Shown piece by piece: positions 44,904 through 54,759 of a stretch of DNA of 64,000 bases (its first letter is position 1; each line of letters opens with the position of its first letter). The translations under genes were made by a program, and so were the position numbers. The stretch is taken from positions 1 to 64,000 of the forward strand of contig NZ_FNHG01000007.1 of the NCBI RefSeq assembly GCF_900103475.1. Direction: 5' to 3'. Below the pieces are notes generated by a model that was given only the letters and a program-made list of their open reading frames with translations, was not told the DNA's origin and searched no databases. Source of the DNA: Maricaulis salignorans. GTDB taxonomy: Bacteria > Pseudomonadota > Alphaproteobacteria > Caulobacterales > Maricaulaceae.

Positions 44904-45665
44904 CTAGTGAGACGGATGCAATGCATCATTGAGATAGATGCAGGTGAGAACCGCGAACACATAGGCTTGCAGGAAGGCAATCACCAGCTCAAGCGCGGTG
45001 ACGGCCGTCGCGACCGCCATGGGCAGCACAGCGCCGGCAATGCCGATCGCGCCCAGGCTGGACAGGGAGAGCACGAAGCCGCCGAACAATTTGAGCAGGG
45101 TGTGACCGGCCATCATGTTGGCAAACAAACGAATGGCCAGGGAGAAAGGCCGGCTCAGGAAGGAGATGAATTCGATCGGAACGATCAGGATATACATCAC
45201 CGGCGGCAGACCGGCCGGTGCGAAGAGCTTGAGGAAGCCGAAACCGTTCTTGATGAAGCCGGTGATCACGACCAGGGCGATCGAGGTCAGCCCGAGGGCG
45301 AGGGTCACGACCAGCTGGCTGGTCACCGTATAGCTGCCGGGCAGCATGCCAAGCAGGTTGGCGACCAGGATAAAGATGAAGAGCGTGAAGACATAGGGGA
45401 AGACCGCGCGGCCTTCCTCGCCCATGATCGAACGCACCATGTCGGCGACGAAGCCATAGAGGATCTCGGCGATCGACTGCGACCGTGTCGGCACCATGGC
45501 GCCGCGGCCGGTCAGAAGGATCAGGCCGAAACTGGTGACCAGCGTCGTCAGAATCATGAAGAGCGCCGAATTGGTGATCGTCAGGTCGATTCCGAACAGG
45601 GTCGGCAGCTCCAGGACGGGCTGCACGACGAATTGGTGCATCGGATCTGTTTCGAGCAGGGCCAT
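44904..45665 (-). CDS. atpB: ATP synthase F0 subunit a
   Basis: A 253-residue membrane subunit providing the proton half-channels. The essential Arg is in LAIRLFANMMAGHTLL near residue 180, with the C-terminal block AFLQAYVFAVLTCIYLNDAL. The ATG immediately follows the atpI stop codon. Confidence 0.96.
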   Translation of the reverse strand: MALLETDPMHQFVVQPVLELPTLFGIDLTITNSALFMILTTLVTSFGLILLTGRGAMVPTRSQSIAEILYGFVADMVRSIMGEEGRAVFPYVFTLFIFILVANLLGMLPGSYTVTSQLVVTLALGLTSIALVVITGFIKNGFGFLKLFAPAGLPPVMYILIVPIEFISFLSRPFSLAIRLFANMMAGHTLLKLFGGFVLSLSSLGAIGIAGAVLPMAVATAVTALELVIAFLQAYVFAVLTCIYLNDALHPSH

Positions 45666-46055
45666 CTAGTCTTCTTTCGTCGCGTCAGAACCCGGCATGG
45701 CGCCGGTTTCACATCCAGTCGTTTCGGCCGTGGCCGCATTCTCTGCATTCGCCGCTGCCGCCTCGCGCATGATATTGCGCAAGCCGGCCGCAAAACCCAG
45801 TATTACCCCGACCAGCATGCCCCACGGCGCGATGTCGAAAAACTTGTCCGCTGCCCAGCCCAGGGCCGTCCCGACCAATACACCACCGGCAAAGCCGCTA
45901 CCGTATTTGACGCTGACACTCCAGGCATTGCTCGTCTCGGTCTCTGGTTGGGTCTTTTCGCGGTGCCGGGCGATCTTCTCGCTCAGGCGCCGGTCAAAAT
46001 CCTTCAGATCCTCGCTACGGTCGGGTGTTTTCGCTCTATCGTCTCGTTCAGACAT
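45666..46055 (-). CDS. atpI: ATP synthase assembly/regulatory protein AtpI
   Basis: A 129-residue protein with a charged N-terminus (about 1-45) and two membrane helices (GFAGGVLVGTALGWAADKFF, then WGMLVGVILGFAAGLRN), matching the small AtpI of alphaproteobacteria, thought to help c-ring assembly. First gene of the F0 operon; the F1 genes are elsewhere, as is usual in this class. Confidence 0.9.
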   Translation of the reverse strand: MSERDDRAKTPDRSEDLKDFDRRLSEKIARHREKTQPETETSNAWSVSVKYGSGFAGGVLVGTALGWAADKFFDIAPWGMLVGVILGFAAGLRNIMREAAAANAENAATAETTGCETGAMPGSDATKED

Positions 46056-46096
46056 GGAAATCGATCCGCCAGCCGGGCCTCCCGGCAGGCGCGCGC

Positions 46097-46125
46097 AAAC
46101 TAGACTCGGCCCCCTGGAGTGTCAA
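46097..46125 (-). promoter_or_regulatory. sigma70-type promoter of the atpI-atpB-atpE-b'-b operon
   Basis: Reading leftward, TTGACA (46120-46125) and TAGTTT (46097-46102) are exactly 17 bases apart. It ends 42 bases before the atpI start codon, inside the gap after smc. Confidence 0.65.
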
Positions 46126-46172
46126 GCAATGGAGCTGGGGCAATAAATCTTTGAAAAAATTGCGGAAAATTG

Positions 46173-49100
46173 TCATTCCGCGGCAACCAGCTGTTCCGCG
46201 CCGACCAGGTCGACCGATACAAGCTGGGAAACCCCGCGTTCCGACATGGTCACACCATAGAGCCGGTCCATGCGCGACATGGTGAGCGGGTTGTGGGTGA
46301 TGACGAGAAAGCGGGTATCCGTCATGCGCCGCATTTCATTGAGCATGCGGCAATAACGGTCAACATTGGCGTCGTCGAGCGGTGCATCGACCTCGTCCAG
46401 CACGCAGACCGGGGCGGGATTCGACAGGAAGACGGCGAAGATCAGCGCCGAGGCGGTCAGCGCCTGCTCGCCACCGGACATCAGCGACATCGTCTCCATC
46501 TTCTTGCCCGGCGGGCAGGCGAAGATTTCCAGCCCGGCTTCGAGCGGGTCATCATTCTCGGTCAGGCGCAGTTCGGCATGGCCACCCTCGAACAGGGTCG
46601 CAAACAGGGTGCGGAAATGGGCATCGACGACGTCGAAGGCTTCCAGCAGGCGGGCGCGGCCTTCACGTGACAACTGGTCGACCGCCTTGCGCAAGCGGTC
46701 AATCGCGGCGAGCAAATCATCGCGCTCGCGGCTCATCTCCTCGACGCGCTTGGCCAATTCCTCGGCCTCTTCATCGGCGCGCAGATTGACGGCGCCGAGC
46801 CGGTCGCGGGCCTGGCGGGCCTCGTCGAGGCGGCGCTCGACATCGCCGCTGCCAGGCGAATCAATATCCTCGTCGGTAACGCGCCGGGACAGGGCGGCGG
46901 GATCCTCGCCGGTCGCGTCCTGCAGGCGTTCTGTGGTCTCGCTCAGCCGGTCGCGCGCCGAGCCGAGCCGGGCTTCGGCGGCCGCCCGGCCTTCGCGGGC
47001 CGCCGATGCCGCATTCTCGGCGGAGCGGGCCGCGCTCTCGGCGGCCTTGAGCTGATCTTCGGTGCCGGCAGCGGCCTCGCGCGCTTCACTCGCCGTGCGG
47101 GCGGCGCTTTCGAGGCGGTCCGTCAGCGCATGCAGGCTTTGCTGCAACGTTTCGGGGCGGGCAATCGCCTGCTCCAGTGCCGCCTGGGTGTCGGAGATCT
47201 GACCGGCAATCTGTTCGATTCGCTCGGCGGCGGCCTGGCAGCGTTCCGCCCAGGCATCGCGGTCGCGGCGGGCAGCGAGGTGACGCTGGCGGCGCAATTC
47301 CGATTCGCGGCGCACGCTTTCCAGTGCCGCGCGCGCATCGGCGGCCGCGCGCCGGGCATTTTCCGCGCTCTCCCGTGCGCGCTCGAGCGCCGCATGGTCT
47401 TCGCCGGCGCGTGCCGCTGTTTCGACCACAGCCTGGGCCGCCGCCAATGCCGTCTTGCCGTCAGCCGCTTCAAGGGCGAGGCGTTCGAGCCGTTCGCCCA
47501 GCGCGTCGGCGCGCGCCGAGGCCCGGGCGGCGCTCTCGCGCAATCCGGTGATACGGGTCTGGGCGTCGCGAATGGCTCGCTCAGCCGGTGCAATGGCAGC
47601 GCGGGCGGACTGCTCCGCCTGCCGGGCGGCGGTCAGGCCCGACTGTGCCGTGTCGCGCCGTGTGGTCGCCGCAGCAAATTCGGCTTCGCTCGCGGCGAGG
47701 GCCTCGCCGACCGCATCGAGACGATTGCGTTGTTCCAGCCGGGCCACGGCCGCCGAGGGCGCGTCGGCGCGGGCGACCAGCCCGTCCCAGCGCCACAGAT
47801 CGCCTTCGCGAGTGACCAGGCGCTGGCCGGGTTTGAGCTTTGCGGCTGCGGCGGCAGCTTTCTCCGGCTTGATGACACCCACCGCATCGAGCCGTGCGCG
47901 CAGGGCTGCGGGCGCCTCGACATGGTCGGAGAGCGGCACGCAGCCACCGGGCAGGGCCTCGGCGTGACAATCGGTCTTGTGCCAGTGACGCGCGGCGCTC
48001 TCATCGAGCGAGGCGTCGAGATCATCGCCCAGCGCGGCCGCCAGCGCGTGCTCATAGCCCGGGCGGGCGCGCACCGCATCGAGGGCCGGTGAGACATTCT
48101 CCTGCAGCGCGCTGGCCAGCAGGCGTTCAATCGTCGCGGCTTCGTGTGTCAGGCTGTCGCGCTCGGTGGAGAGTTCGCGCCAGGCTTCGATCGCCAGCTG
48201 TTGTTCGGCCTCGGCATCCTGACGCGCCAGCTCGGCGGTATTGAGCGCAGCCTTCGCGGTCTCGTGGGCGGTCTCGCTCGTGCGCAAGGCAGCTTCCGCG
48301 GCCTCCAGCTCGGACAGGGCCGAGGAGGCGAGCAGGGTTTCACGCTCCCGGGCCGCGGCTTCAATCTCGCGGTCGATCTGGCCGAGCCGGGCAGCCAGTC
48401 GTTCGGCATCGCGGCGGGCGCTTTCGAGCGCAGCCTGGCGTGCCGCGGCGTCGCCGGCCTTGGTGTCGAGCAAGGCTTCCTTGCTGCGGCGCTGGGTGTC
48501 GGCATCAAGCGCCGCGGCCTCGGCGCCGGCCAGGCTGGTTTTTTCGCGCGCCATTTCTGCCTCAAGCCGCTCGACTTCCTTGGCGGCCTGGTCCCGGCTG
48601 GCGGTGGCGTCGTCGACAATATGCTGTTCGCGCCCGGCGGCGGAGGCGAGCTCATCAAGCCGGGATTCCAGACTGGCGATCGTGCGCTGGACATCGGCGG
48701 CATCGCGCTCGATCCGGTCGCGCTCACGTTCAAGATTGCGCAGCGCTGCCGCCGCTTCGGCTTCTTTCAAGCGCGCCGGCTCGCGCATGGCGGCGAGAAT
48801 TTCGGCCTGGATACGGGCTTCGGAGGCGGCCGCTGTGGCGGTCTCGGCGCTCTCGCGCTTGTCCACCAGTATGGCCTCGCTCTCCTCGACGAGGCTGGCA
48901 GCCGCGCGCCAGCGATTGAGCCAGACTGTGGCCTCCAGCGTCCGGATGCTGGCCGAGAGCTTGCGATAGCGGGCCGCTTGCCGGGCCTGTTTCTGCAGGG
49001 AAGCGTGGCGGCTGCCGATCTCGTCGATCACTTCCTGCAGGCGATCGAGATTGGTTTCCGCGCCGCGCAGGCGCAATTCCGCCTCATGGCGGCGGGCCCG

Positions 49101-49619
49101 CAAACCGGCGACCCCGGCGGCTTCCTCAAGAATTCGGCGGCGATTTTCCGGTTTGGCGGCGATCAGTTCGCTGATCTGGCCCTGGCGCACCAGGGCGGCG
49201 GAATTGGCACCGGTGCCGGCATCGGCAAACAGCAGCTGGACATCCTTGGCCCGCACTTCTTCGCCATTGATCTTGTAGGCCGAACCGGCCCCGCGCGTGA
49301 TCCGGCGGCTGACATCCAGGCTGGCGGCGTCGTTGAACCGGGCCGGAGCGAGCTTGTCTGAATTGTCGACGGTAAGCAGGACTTCGGCGTGATTGCGCGC
49401 CGGGCGGTTGTCCGTGCCGGAGAAAATCACATCCTCCATGCCGCCACCGCGCAGGGATTTGGCCGACGTGGCTCCCATTACCCAGCGCAGGGCTTCAAGC
49501 AGGTTGGATTTGCCGCAACCATTGGGTCCGATCACGCCAGTCAGTCCGGGGTCAATCCGCAATTCGGTCGGATCAACGAATGATTTGAAACCGGTCAGCC
49601 GGAGCTGCGTGAACTTCAC
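46173..49619 (-). CDS. smc: chromosome segregation protein SMC
   Basis: An 1148-residue ATPase of the condensin complex. Walker A is GPNGCGKSNLLEALRW near residue 31-46. The ABC signature MSGGEQALTASALIF and the Walker B VCVLDEVDAPLDDAN lie near the C-terminus. Two long coiled-coil arms flank a hinge about 500-650. Length is normal for bacterial SMC. GTG 49619 with GAGG 5 bases upstream is the start. ScpA and ScpB are not in the window. Its strand-sharing upstream neighbours are the two DsbA-family genes. Confidence 0.97.
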   Translation of the reverse strand: MKFTQLRLTGFKSFVDPTELRIDPGLTGVIGPNGCGKSNLLEALRWVMGATSAKSLRGGGMEDVIFSGTDNRPARNHAEVLLTVDNSDKLAPARFNDAASLDVSRRITRGAGSAYKINGEEVRAKDVQLLFADAGTGANSAALVRQGQISELIAAKPENRRRILEEAAGVAGLRARRHEAELRLRGAETNLDRLQEVIDEIGSRHASLQKQARQAARYRKLSASIRTLEATVWLNRWRAAASLVEESEAILVDKRESAETATAAASEARIQAEILAAMREPARLKEAEAAAALRNLERERDRIERDAADVQRTIASLESRLDELASAAGREQHIVDDATASRDQAAKEVERLEAEMAREKTSLAGAEAAALDADTQRRSKEALLDTKAGDAAARQAALESARRDAERLAARLGQIDREIEAAARERETLLASSALSELEAAEAALRTSETAHETAKAALNTAELARQDAEAEQQLAIEAWRELSTERDSLTHEAATIERLLASALQENVSPALDAVRARPGYEHALAAALGDDLDASLDESAARHWHKTDCHAEALPGGCVPLSDHVEAPAALRARLDAVGVIKPEKAAAAAAKLKPGQRLVTREGDLWRWDGLVARADAPSAAVARLEQRNRLDAVGEALAASEAEFAAATTRRDTAQSGLTAARQAEQSARAAIAPAERAIRDAQTRITGLRESAARASARADALGERLERLALEAADGKTALAAAQAVVETAARAGEDHAALERARESAENARRAAADARAALESVRRESELRRQRHLAARRDRDAWAERCQAAAERIEQIAGQISDTQAALEQAIARPETLQQSLHALTDRLESAARTASEAREAAAGTEDQLKAAESAARSAENAASAAREGRAAAEARLGSARDRLSETTERLQDATGEDPAALSRRVTDEDIDSPGSGDVERRLDEARQARDRLGAVNLRADEEAEELAKRVEEMSRERDDLLAAIDRLRKAVDQLSREGRARLLEAFDVVDAHFRTLFATLFEGGHAELRLTENDDPLEAGLEIFACPPGKKMETMSLMSGGEQALTASALIFAVFLSNPAPVCVLDEVDAPLDDANVDRYCRMLNEMRRMTDTRFLVITHNPLTMSRMDRLYGVTMSERGVSQLVSVDLVGAEQLVAAE

Positions 49620-49688
49620 CCGACCTCCATCGCGTTATGGATTGCCGTCAGCCGGCAATCGGACCCTGCACTCTGTGTCAGCCCACCC

Positions 49689-50438
49689 TTAATGCGCGGA
49701 AACCGACCCGTGATCGATGCCCTCGGCGGCATCATCGAGGAAGTGAAGGATGATTCGGCGGAACGTGTCTCCGTCCAATTGAGCGGGGACCCTGTCTCCA
49801 TTGATCAGAAGCGGCGTGCCGCCCCAGTGGAAAATCGCGCCTTCCGCGGTCATCGCGGTGTTCAATATCTTGCCGCCAATGATGAAGCTCGGCGTGCCGG
49901 CGATGCCGTCCTGATTGGCCTGGACTGCTACGGTATTGACCATTTCCGTCATCGCCGGATCGGCATAGCAGGCCGACAGGGCTTCGGGTGAAAGCCCGAC
50001 AGCAGCGCCGATCCGGTCATAGACCGCACCGACATTGCCCTGGGCCTGGGCTGTTTCGAATATGGTGGATTGCTCGGCGAACAAGAGGTCGGTCGCGCTG
50101 AAAAACCTGTCATCCTCGGCGCAGGCGGCCAACACGATGCCAATCGCCGCGATCTGCGGCGGGCTCGTCAGCATGGGGCGGAAAATATAGCGGACCTGGC
50201 CGGTCTCGACGAATTCCGACCGGATGGTCGGCCAGGCTTCGGTCTGGAAATGCGCACAATGCGGGCAGGCATAGGAGGCGTATTCCACGATCACCAGCTC
50301 GGCATCCATCGAGCCGATGGCATTATCACCCGGCCGCTCGGCCTGGGCGGGATGCTGGGCCGAGGCAGCGGCCGTCAGCCCGCCCCATGTGCAGGTGGCC
50401 AGAACGAGGCTGCAAACAAGGCGGGCTATCGGTTTCAA
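49689..50438 (-). CDS. periplasmic DsbA-family thiol-disulfide protein
   Basis: A 249-residue thioredoxin-fold protein with a signal peptide (ending about residue 27, ASAQ) and active site YACPHCAHF. The cis-Pro is in GIAGTPSFIIGG near residue 187. It probably oxidises or isomerises exported proteins. The start is an unusual TTG (50438) with AGGA 8 bases upstream; no ATG or GTG gives a signal peptide. The gene begins 4 bases after the upstream paralogue. Confidence 0.9.
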   Translation of the reverse strand: MKPIARLVCSLVLATCTWGGLTAAASAQHPAQAERPGDNAIGSMDAELVIVEYASYACPHCAHFQTEAWPTIRSEFVETGQVRYIFRPMLTSPPQIAAIGIVLAACAEDDRFFSATDLLFAEQSTIFETAQAQGNVGAVYDRIGAAVGLSPEALSACYADPAMTEMVNTVAVQANQDGIAGTPSFIIGGKILNTAMTAEGAIFHWGGTPLLINGDRVPAQLDGDTFRRIILHFLDDAAEGIDHGSVSAH

Positions 50439-50442
50439 GAGC

Positions 50443-51216
50443 TTAGTCCTCAGTGCTGGCAGGGTCGGCCGTCGCGGACGTGTCGCCCTCGAGCTGGCTC
50501 AGAAGATGGTCGATCAGGATGCGGAAAGTCTCGGCATCCACCATGCCGGGCAGAGGTTCGCCATCAATCATCACCTGGCGGCTGCCAAGGAAATAGGTGT
50601 ATTCGGACGCACCGGGCGCGCGGCGTGCTTCAAGCAATTCACCATTGAACAGGAAGCGTGGCGTGCTGTTGATACCCTCGGCCAGGGCGCGTTCATGGGC
50701 CGCGACGATTTCGGCATTGATGTCCTGGTCATTGAGGCAGGCGTCGAACGCCGCTTCGCTCATCCCCATCGAACGGGCGATAGCGAGGTATTGGCTGCGC
50801 GCGCCGCCGGGTTGGCCTGCCGCCTGGAAGATAGCCCGCTGCTGCTGGAACAACAGGTCGAGCATGTCGAAATAACGCTCGGGCGCGACACAATGCGCCA
50901 GCGCAAAACCGGCGATTGCGAATTGCGGCGAGCCGGTGATCATTTCGCGGAAGACATAGCGCATGCGGCCGGTCTCGACGTAATTGGTGTCGATCATCGG
51001 CCAGACTTCCTCGTGGAAGGTGGCGCAATGGCCACAGGCGACCGAGGCATATTCAACCATGGTCAGCGAGGCATCGGCGCTGCCCATGCCGCGGTCGCTG
51101 CCACGCTCGTAAGCGGTCTGGTTGGCACCGGCCGGGTCGGTTTCGCCGCCACAGGCACTCAGGGCCAGGCTTGCAGTAAGGGCGATGGCGGAAAATACGC
51201 GTCGGGTCAGTTGCAT
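50443..51216 (-). CDS. DsbA-family thioredoxin-like lipoprotein
   Basis: A 257-residue paralogue of the next gene with active site VACGHCATFH (CGHC) and the cis-Pro region INSTPRFLFNG. Its N-terminus is a lipoprotein signal with lipobox LSAC, so it is membrane-anchored, unlike its soluble neighbour. Pairs such as this are found next to smc and mutY in Caulobacter relatives. The substrate is unknown. Confidence 0.9.
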   Translation of the reverse strand: MQLTRRVFSAIALTASLALSACGGETDPAGANQTAYERGSDRGMGSADASLTMVEYASVACGHCATFHEEVWPMIDTNYVETGRMRYVFREMITGSPQFAIAGFALAHCVAPERYFDMLDLLFQQQRAIFQAAGQPGGARSQYLAIARSMGMSEAAFDACLNDQDINAEIVAAHERALAEGINSTPRFLFNGELLEARRAPGASEYTYFLGSRQVMIDGEPLPGMVDAETFRILIDHLLSQLEGDTSATADPASTED

Positions 51217-51234
51217 TGCGGGTGTCCCCCTGGG

Positions 51235-51768
51235 TCACAAATCGGTGGCGTTGCGGCTTTTGACACTATGGCCGAAACGATCAAGCGCGGACAATAGCCG
51301 CGTCTCGAGGCTTTGCTCCACCCCCTCGCTCACTTGTGATGCGGATGGAGGCTTCGTCATCTTCGACGTGTCCGGCAAAGGCGCGCGCGTCGCGCCCTGC
51401 AAAACACGCAGGCGGGTCGGTGAACGCTCGCCGGCAAACAGGCGCACGCGCTCAAGTATGCGGCGGCTTTCCGCCTGCAGGACGGCGGCGGCGGGACCGC
51501 GGGCACGGATCACAAGCACCCGGTTACCGGCCGCATTCTGGATCGCTTCGGGCATGCACCATTCCGCCAGCCGCGCGCCGACAATTTCCGGCCAGTGCTC
51601 GACCAGCCGCTCGACCCCGACGCCAAAACGCCGGGCCAGTGGTTTGAGAATGCGCTCGGCCGCCCGTCCCGCCGGTGGTGCGGCGCGGATCGAACGGCGG
51701 CCGCGATGCGTTTCCAGGAAACGGCGCGCCTGACGTTCGAGAGTTGACGAAGGGGGTTTGGAGACCAT
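51235..51768 (-). CDS. DUF721 protein, DciA-like
   Basis: A 177-residue basic protein whose N-terminal half (ILKPLARRFGVGVERLVEHWPEIVGARLAEWC, about 40-72) matches DUF721; members called DciA load the replicative helicase in bacteria lacking DnaC. The C-terminal part is poorly conserved. The gene is divergent from mutY with about 50 bases between them and heads the dsbA-dsbA-smc direction. Confidence 0.85.
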   Translation of the reverse strand: MVSKPPSSTLERQARRFLETHRGRRSIRAAPPAGRAAERILKPLARRFGVGVERLVEHWPEIVGARLAEWCMPEAIQNAAGNRVLVIRARGPAAAVLQAESRRILERVRLFAGERSPTRLRVLQGATRAPLPDTSKMTKPPSASQVSEGVEQSLETRLLSALDRFGHSVKSRNATDL

Positions 51769-51815
51769 GCTGGCATTCTCGCCTCGATAGGGCCTCGCTG
51801 CAAGTTACGGAACAT

Positions 51816-52880
51816 ATGGCCGCGCCGACGAAAATCACCGCTCTGCGCCAGGCCTTGCTCGACTGGTATGATCGCGAAGGCCGCACTTTGCCCTGGCGTC
51901 TGCGTCCGGAGGACCGGCGCGCGGGGCGGGTGGCTGATCCCTATGCGGTCTGGCTGTCGGAAATCATGCTGCAGCAGACCACTGTGCCGCATGCGACGCC
52001 CTATTGGTTCCGCTTCCTGGAATTATGGCCGACGGTCGGGGATCTGGCGGCTGCGCCGCGCGAGGATGTGATGCGCGAATGGGCCGGTCTGGGCTATTAT
52101 GCCCGCGCCCGGAACCTGCATGCCTGCGCTATAGAAGTCAGCCAGCAATTGAACGGCAGGTTTCCCGCAGAGCTGCAGCCACTTCGCGCCCTGCCTGGGA
52201 TAGGCGAATACACAGCCAACGCAATTCTCGCTGCCGCCTTCGACAAACCGGCCAGCGTCGTTGATGGCAATGTCGAACGCGTCCTGACCCGCTTCTACCG
52301 CATCGAAACCGCGATGCCGAAAGCCAAGCCGGAAATCCGCAAGCTCGCGGGCGAGCTGGCCGACCCTGACAGGCCTGGCGATTACGCCCAGGCGATCATG
52401 GATCTGGGCGCCACGATCTGCACGCCGCGCAGTCCCGATTGCGAGGCTTGTCCCTGGGCTTTCGCCTGCCAGGGCCGGGCCCGCGGCGATATGCTCAATT
52501 ATCCGAAAAAGCTCAAGAAAATCGCCCGCCCCATCCGCCATGGCACGGCCTGGCTGGTGCGCCGCCAGGGCCGGGTCTGGTTGCGGCAACGCGCCGACAC
52601 GGGCTTGCTTGGCGGCATGATGGAAGTGCCCTCAAGCGAGTGGGGCGAAGCCGGGGTGGCGGGCGATCCGCCCTTCGAGGCAGCATGGGAGGATCGCGGC
52701 GAAATCCGCCATGTTTTCACGCATTTCGAGTTGCGCCTGAGTGTCCGTGAAGCCGAAGCCGGCCCGGGCTGGGAACCTCGAGAAGGTATTTGGGCCGAAG
52801 ACAATGCCCTGCAGGATCACGCCCTCCCGAGCGTGATGCACAAGGTCGTGTCACGGCGCAAACCCGCCAGCGAGCGCTAG
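51816..52880 (+). CDS. mutY: A/G-specific adenine glycosylase
   Basis: A 354-residue DNA glycosylase removing adenine paired with 8-oxoguanine. The catalytic Glu is in WLSEIMLQQTTV, the helix-hairpin-helix is LPGIGEYTANAIL, the catalytic Asp is in VVDGNVERVLTR, and the 4Fe-4S ligands are in CTPRSPDCEACPWAFAC. The C-terminal NUDIX-like 8-oxoG reader (GLLGGMMEVPSSEW) is present. The start is ATG 51816, although the frame is open upstream to 51675. Divergent from the DUF721 gene and convergent with ccrM. Confidence 0.96.
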   Translation: MAAPTKITALRQALLDWYDREGRTLPWRLRPEDRRAGRVADPYAVWLSEIMLQQTTVPHATPYWFRFLELWPTVGDLAAAPREDVMREWAGLGYYARARNLHACAIEVSQQLNGRFPAELQPLRALPGIGEYTANAILAAAFDKPASVVDGNVERVLTRFYRIETAMPKAKPEIRKLAGELADPDRPGDYAQAIMDLGATICTPRSPDCEACPWAFACQGRARGDMLNYPKKLKKIARPIRHGTAWLVRRQGRVWLRQRADTGLLGGMMEVPSSEWGEAGVAGDPPFEAAWEDRGEIRHVFTHFELRLSVREAEAGPGWEPREGIWAEDNALQDHALPSVMHKVVSRRKPASER

Positions 52881-52893
52881 TTTTCCACCCGAG

Positions 52894-54018
<1,125 letters not shown>

Positions 54019-54035
54019 TCAGGCCTAACGGGTCG

Positions 54036-54092
54036 TTAAGCACGAATCAAGTTATCCACATGGAGTCCGGATTTGCCCGTCGAGTCCGATTC
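54036..54092 (-). promoter_or_regulatory. ccrM control region: four GANTC sites and a CtrA-like site
   Basis: GANTC sites are at 54044-54048, 54063-54067, 54082-54086 and 54088-54092. Reading leftward, TTGA-N7-TTAA (54050 down to 54036) resembles the CtrA box TTAA-N7-TTAA with one mismatch, and overlaps the first GANTC site. In Caulobacter, ccrM transcription depends on CtrA and on methylation of leader GANTC sites. The same logic is inferred here. Confidence 0.6.
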
Positions 54093-54097
54093 TGCGT

Positions 54098-54715
54098 CTA
54101 GCGGTTTTCGAGGGCGGCGCGGACCGGCGCATAGCTGAAACGGTGAATCGGGCAAGGGCCGAGCGCGATCAGGGCGTTGCGGTGAGTGGCGCTGGGATAG
54201 CCCTTGTGCCCTTCAAATCCGTAGCCGGGAAAACGCAGCGCCGCGCGCAGCATCAAATCGTCGCGGACCGTCTTGGCAATGATCGAGGCGGCGCCAATTG
54301 CCGCTTCCGAAGCATCGCCCTTGATGATCGCCTCGGCGCTGCAGGGCAGGCCATGCGGCACACGATTGCCGTCGATCAGGATGTGGCCAGGCGTGAAGGG
54401 CAGATTGCGCACGGCCCGCGCCATGGCGGTCATGGTCGCCTGAAGAATGTTGAGCCGGTCAATTTCCTCCGGCTCGGCAATGCCGACCCCGACCCAGGCG
54501 AATTGCCGGATCTGCAGCGCCAGGCCGGCGCGTCGCTTTTCGGAGATCACTTTGGAATCGCCGAGGCCGGCGATCGGGCGGGCCGGGTCAAGGATCACGG
54601 CCGCGGCCACAACCGGGCCGGCAAGCGGGCCACGCCCGGCTTCATCGACGCCGGCAATAAGGATGCGCGGGGCAGGACGGGTAAAAAGGTCGGACATGGC
54701 AGCAGCCATAGCCAT
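54098..54715 (-). CDS. rnhB: ribonuclease HII
   Basis: About 205 residues (start uncertain). It removes ribonucleotides from DNA-RNA hybrids. Catalytic residues appear in [16 protein letters not shown], in [11 protein letters not shown] and in [17 protein letters not shown]. Candidate starts are a TTG (54733) and ATGs at 54715, 54709 and 54697; 54715 follows a CAGGCAGG stretch. It precedes ccrM with a control region between. Confidence 0.95.
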   Translation of the reverse strand: MAMAAAMSDLFTRPAPRILIAGVDEAGRGPLAGPVVAAAVILDPARPIAGLGDSKVISEKRRAGLALQIRQFAWVGVGIAEPEEIDRLNILQATMTAMARAVRNLPFTPGHILIDGNRVPHGLPCSAEAIIKGDASEAAIGAASIIAKTVRDDLMLRAALRFPGYGFEGHKGYPSATHRNALIALGPCPIHRFSYAPVRAALENR

Positions 54716-54759
54716 TGCCTGCCTGCACCGCAATCAGGGCCAGCAATCAAGAGCCGGAC

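Noticed and set aside
47130-49361. Plus-strand frames opposite smc (320 and 405 codons)
   Set aside because: Repetitive glycine-rich reading of the coiled-coil coding strand; smc is complete.
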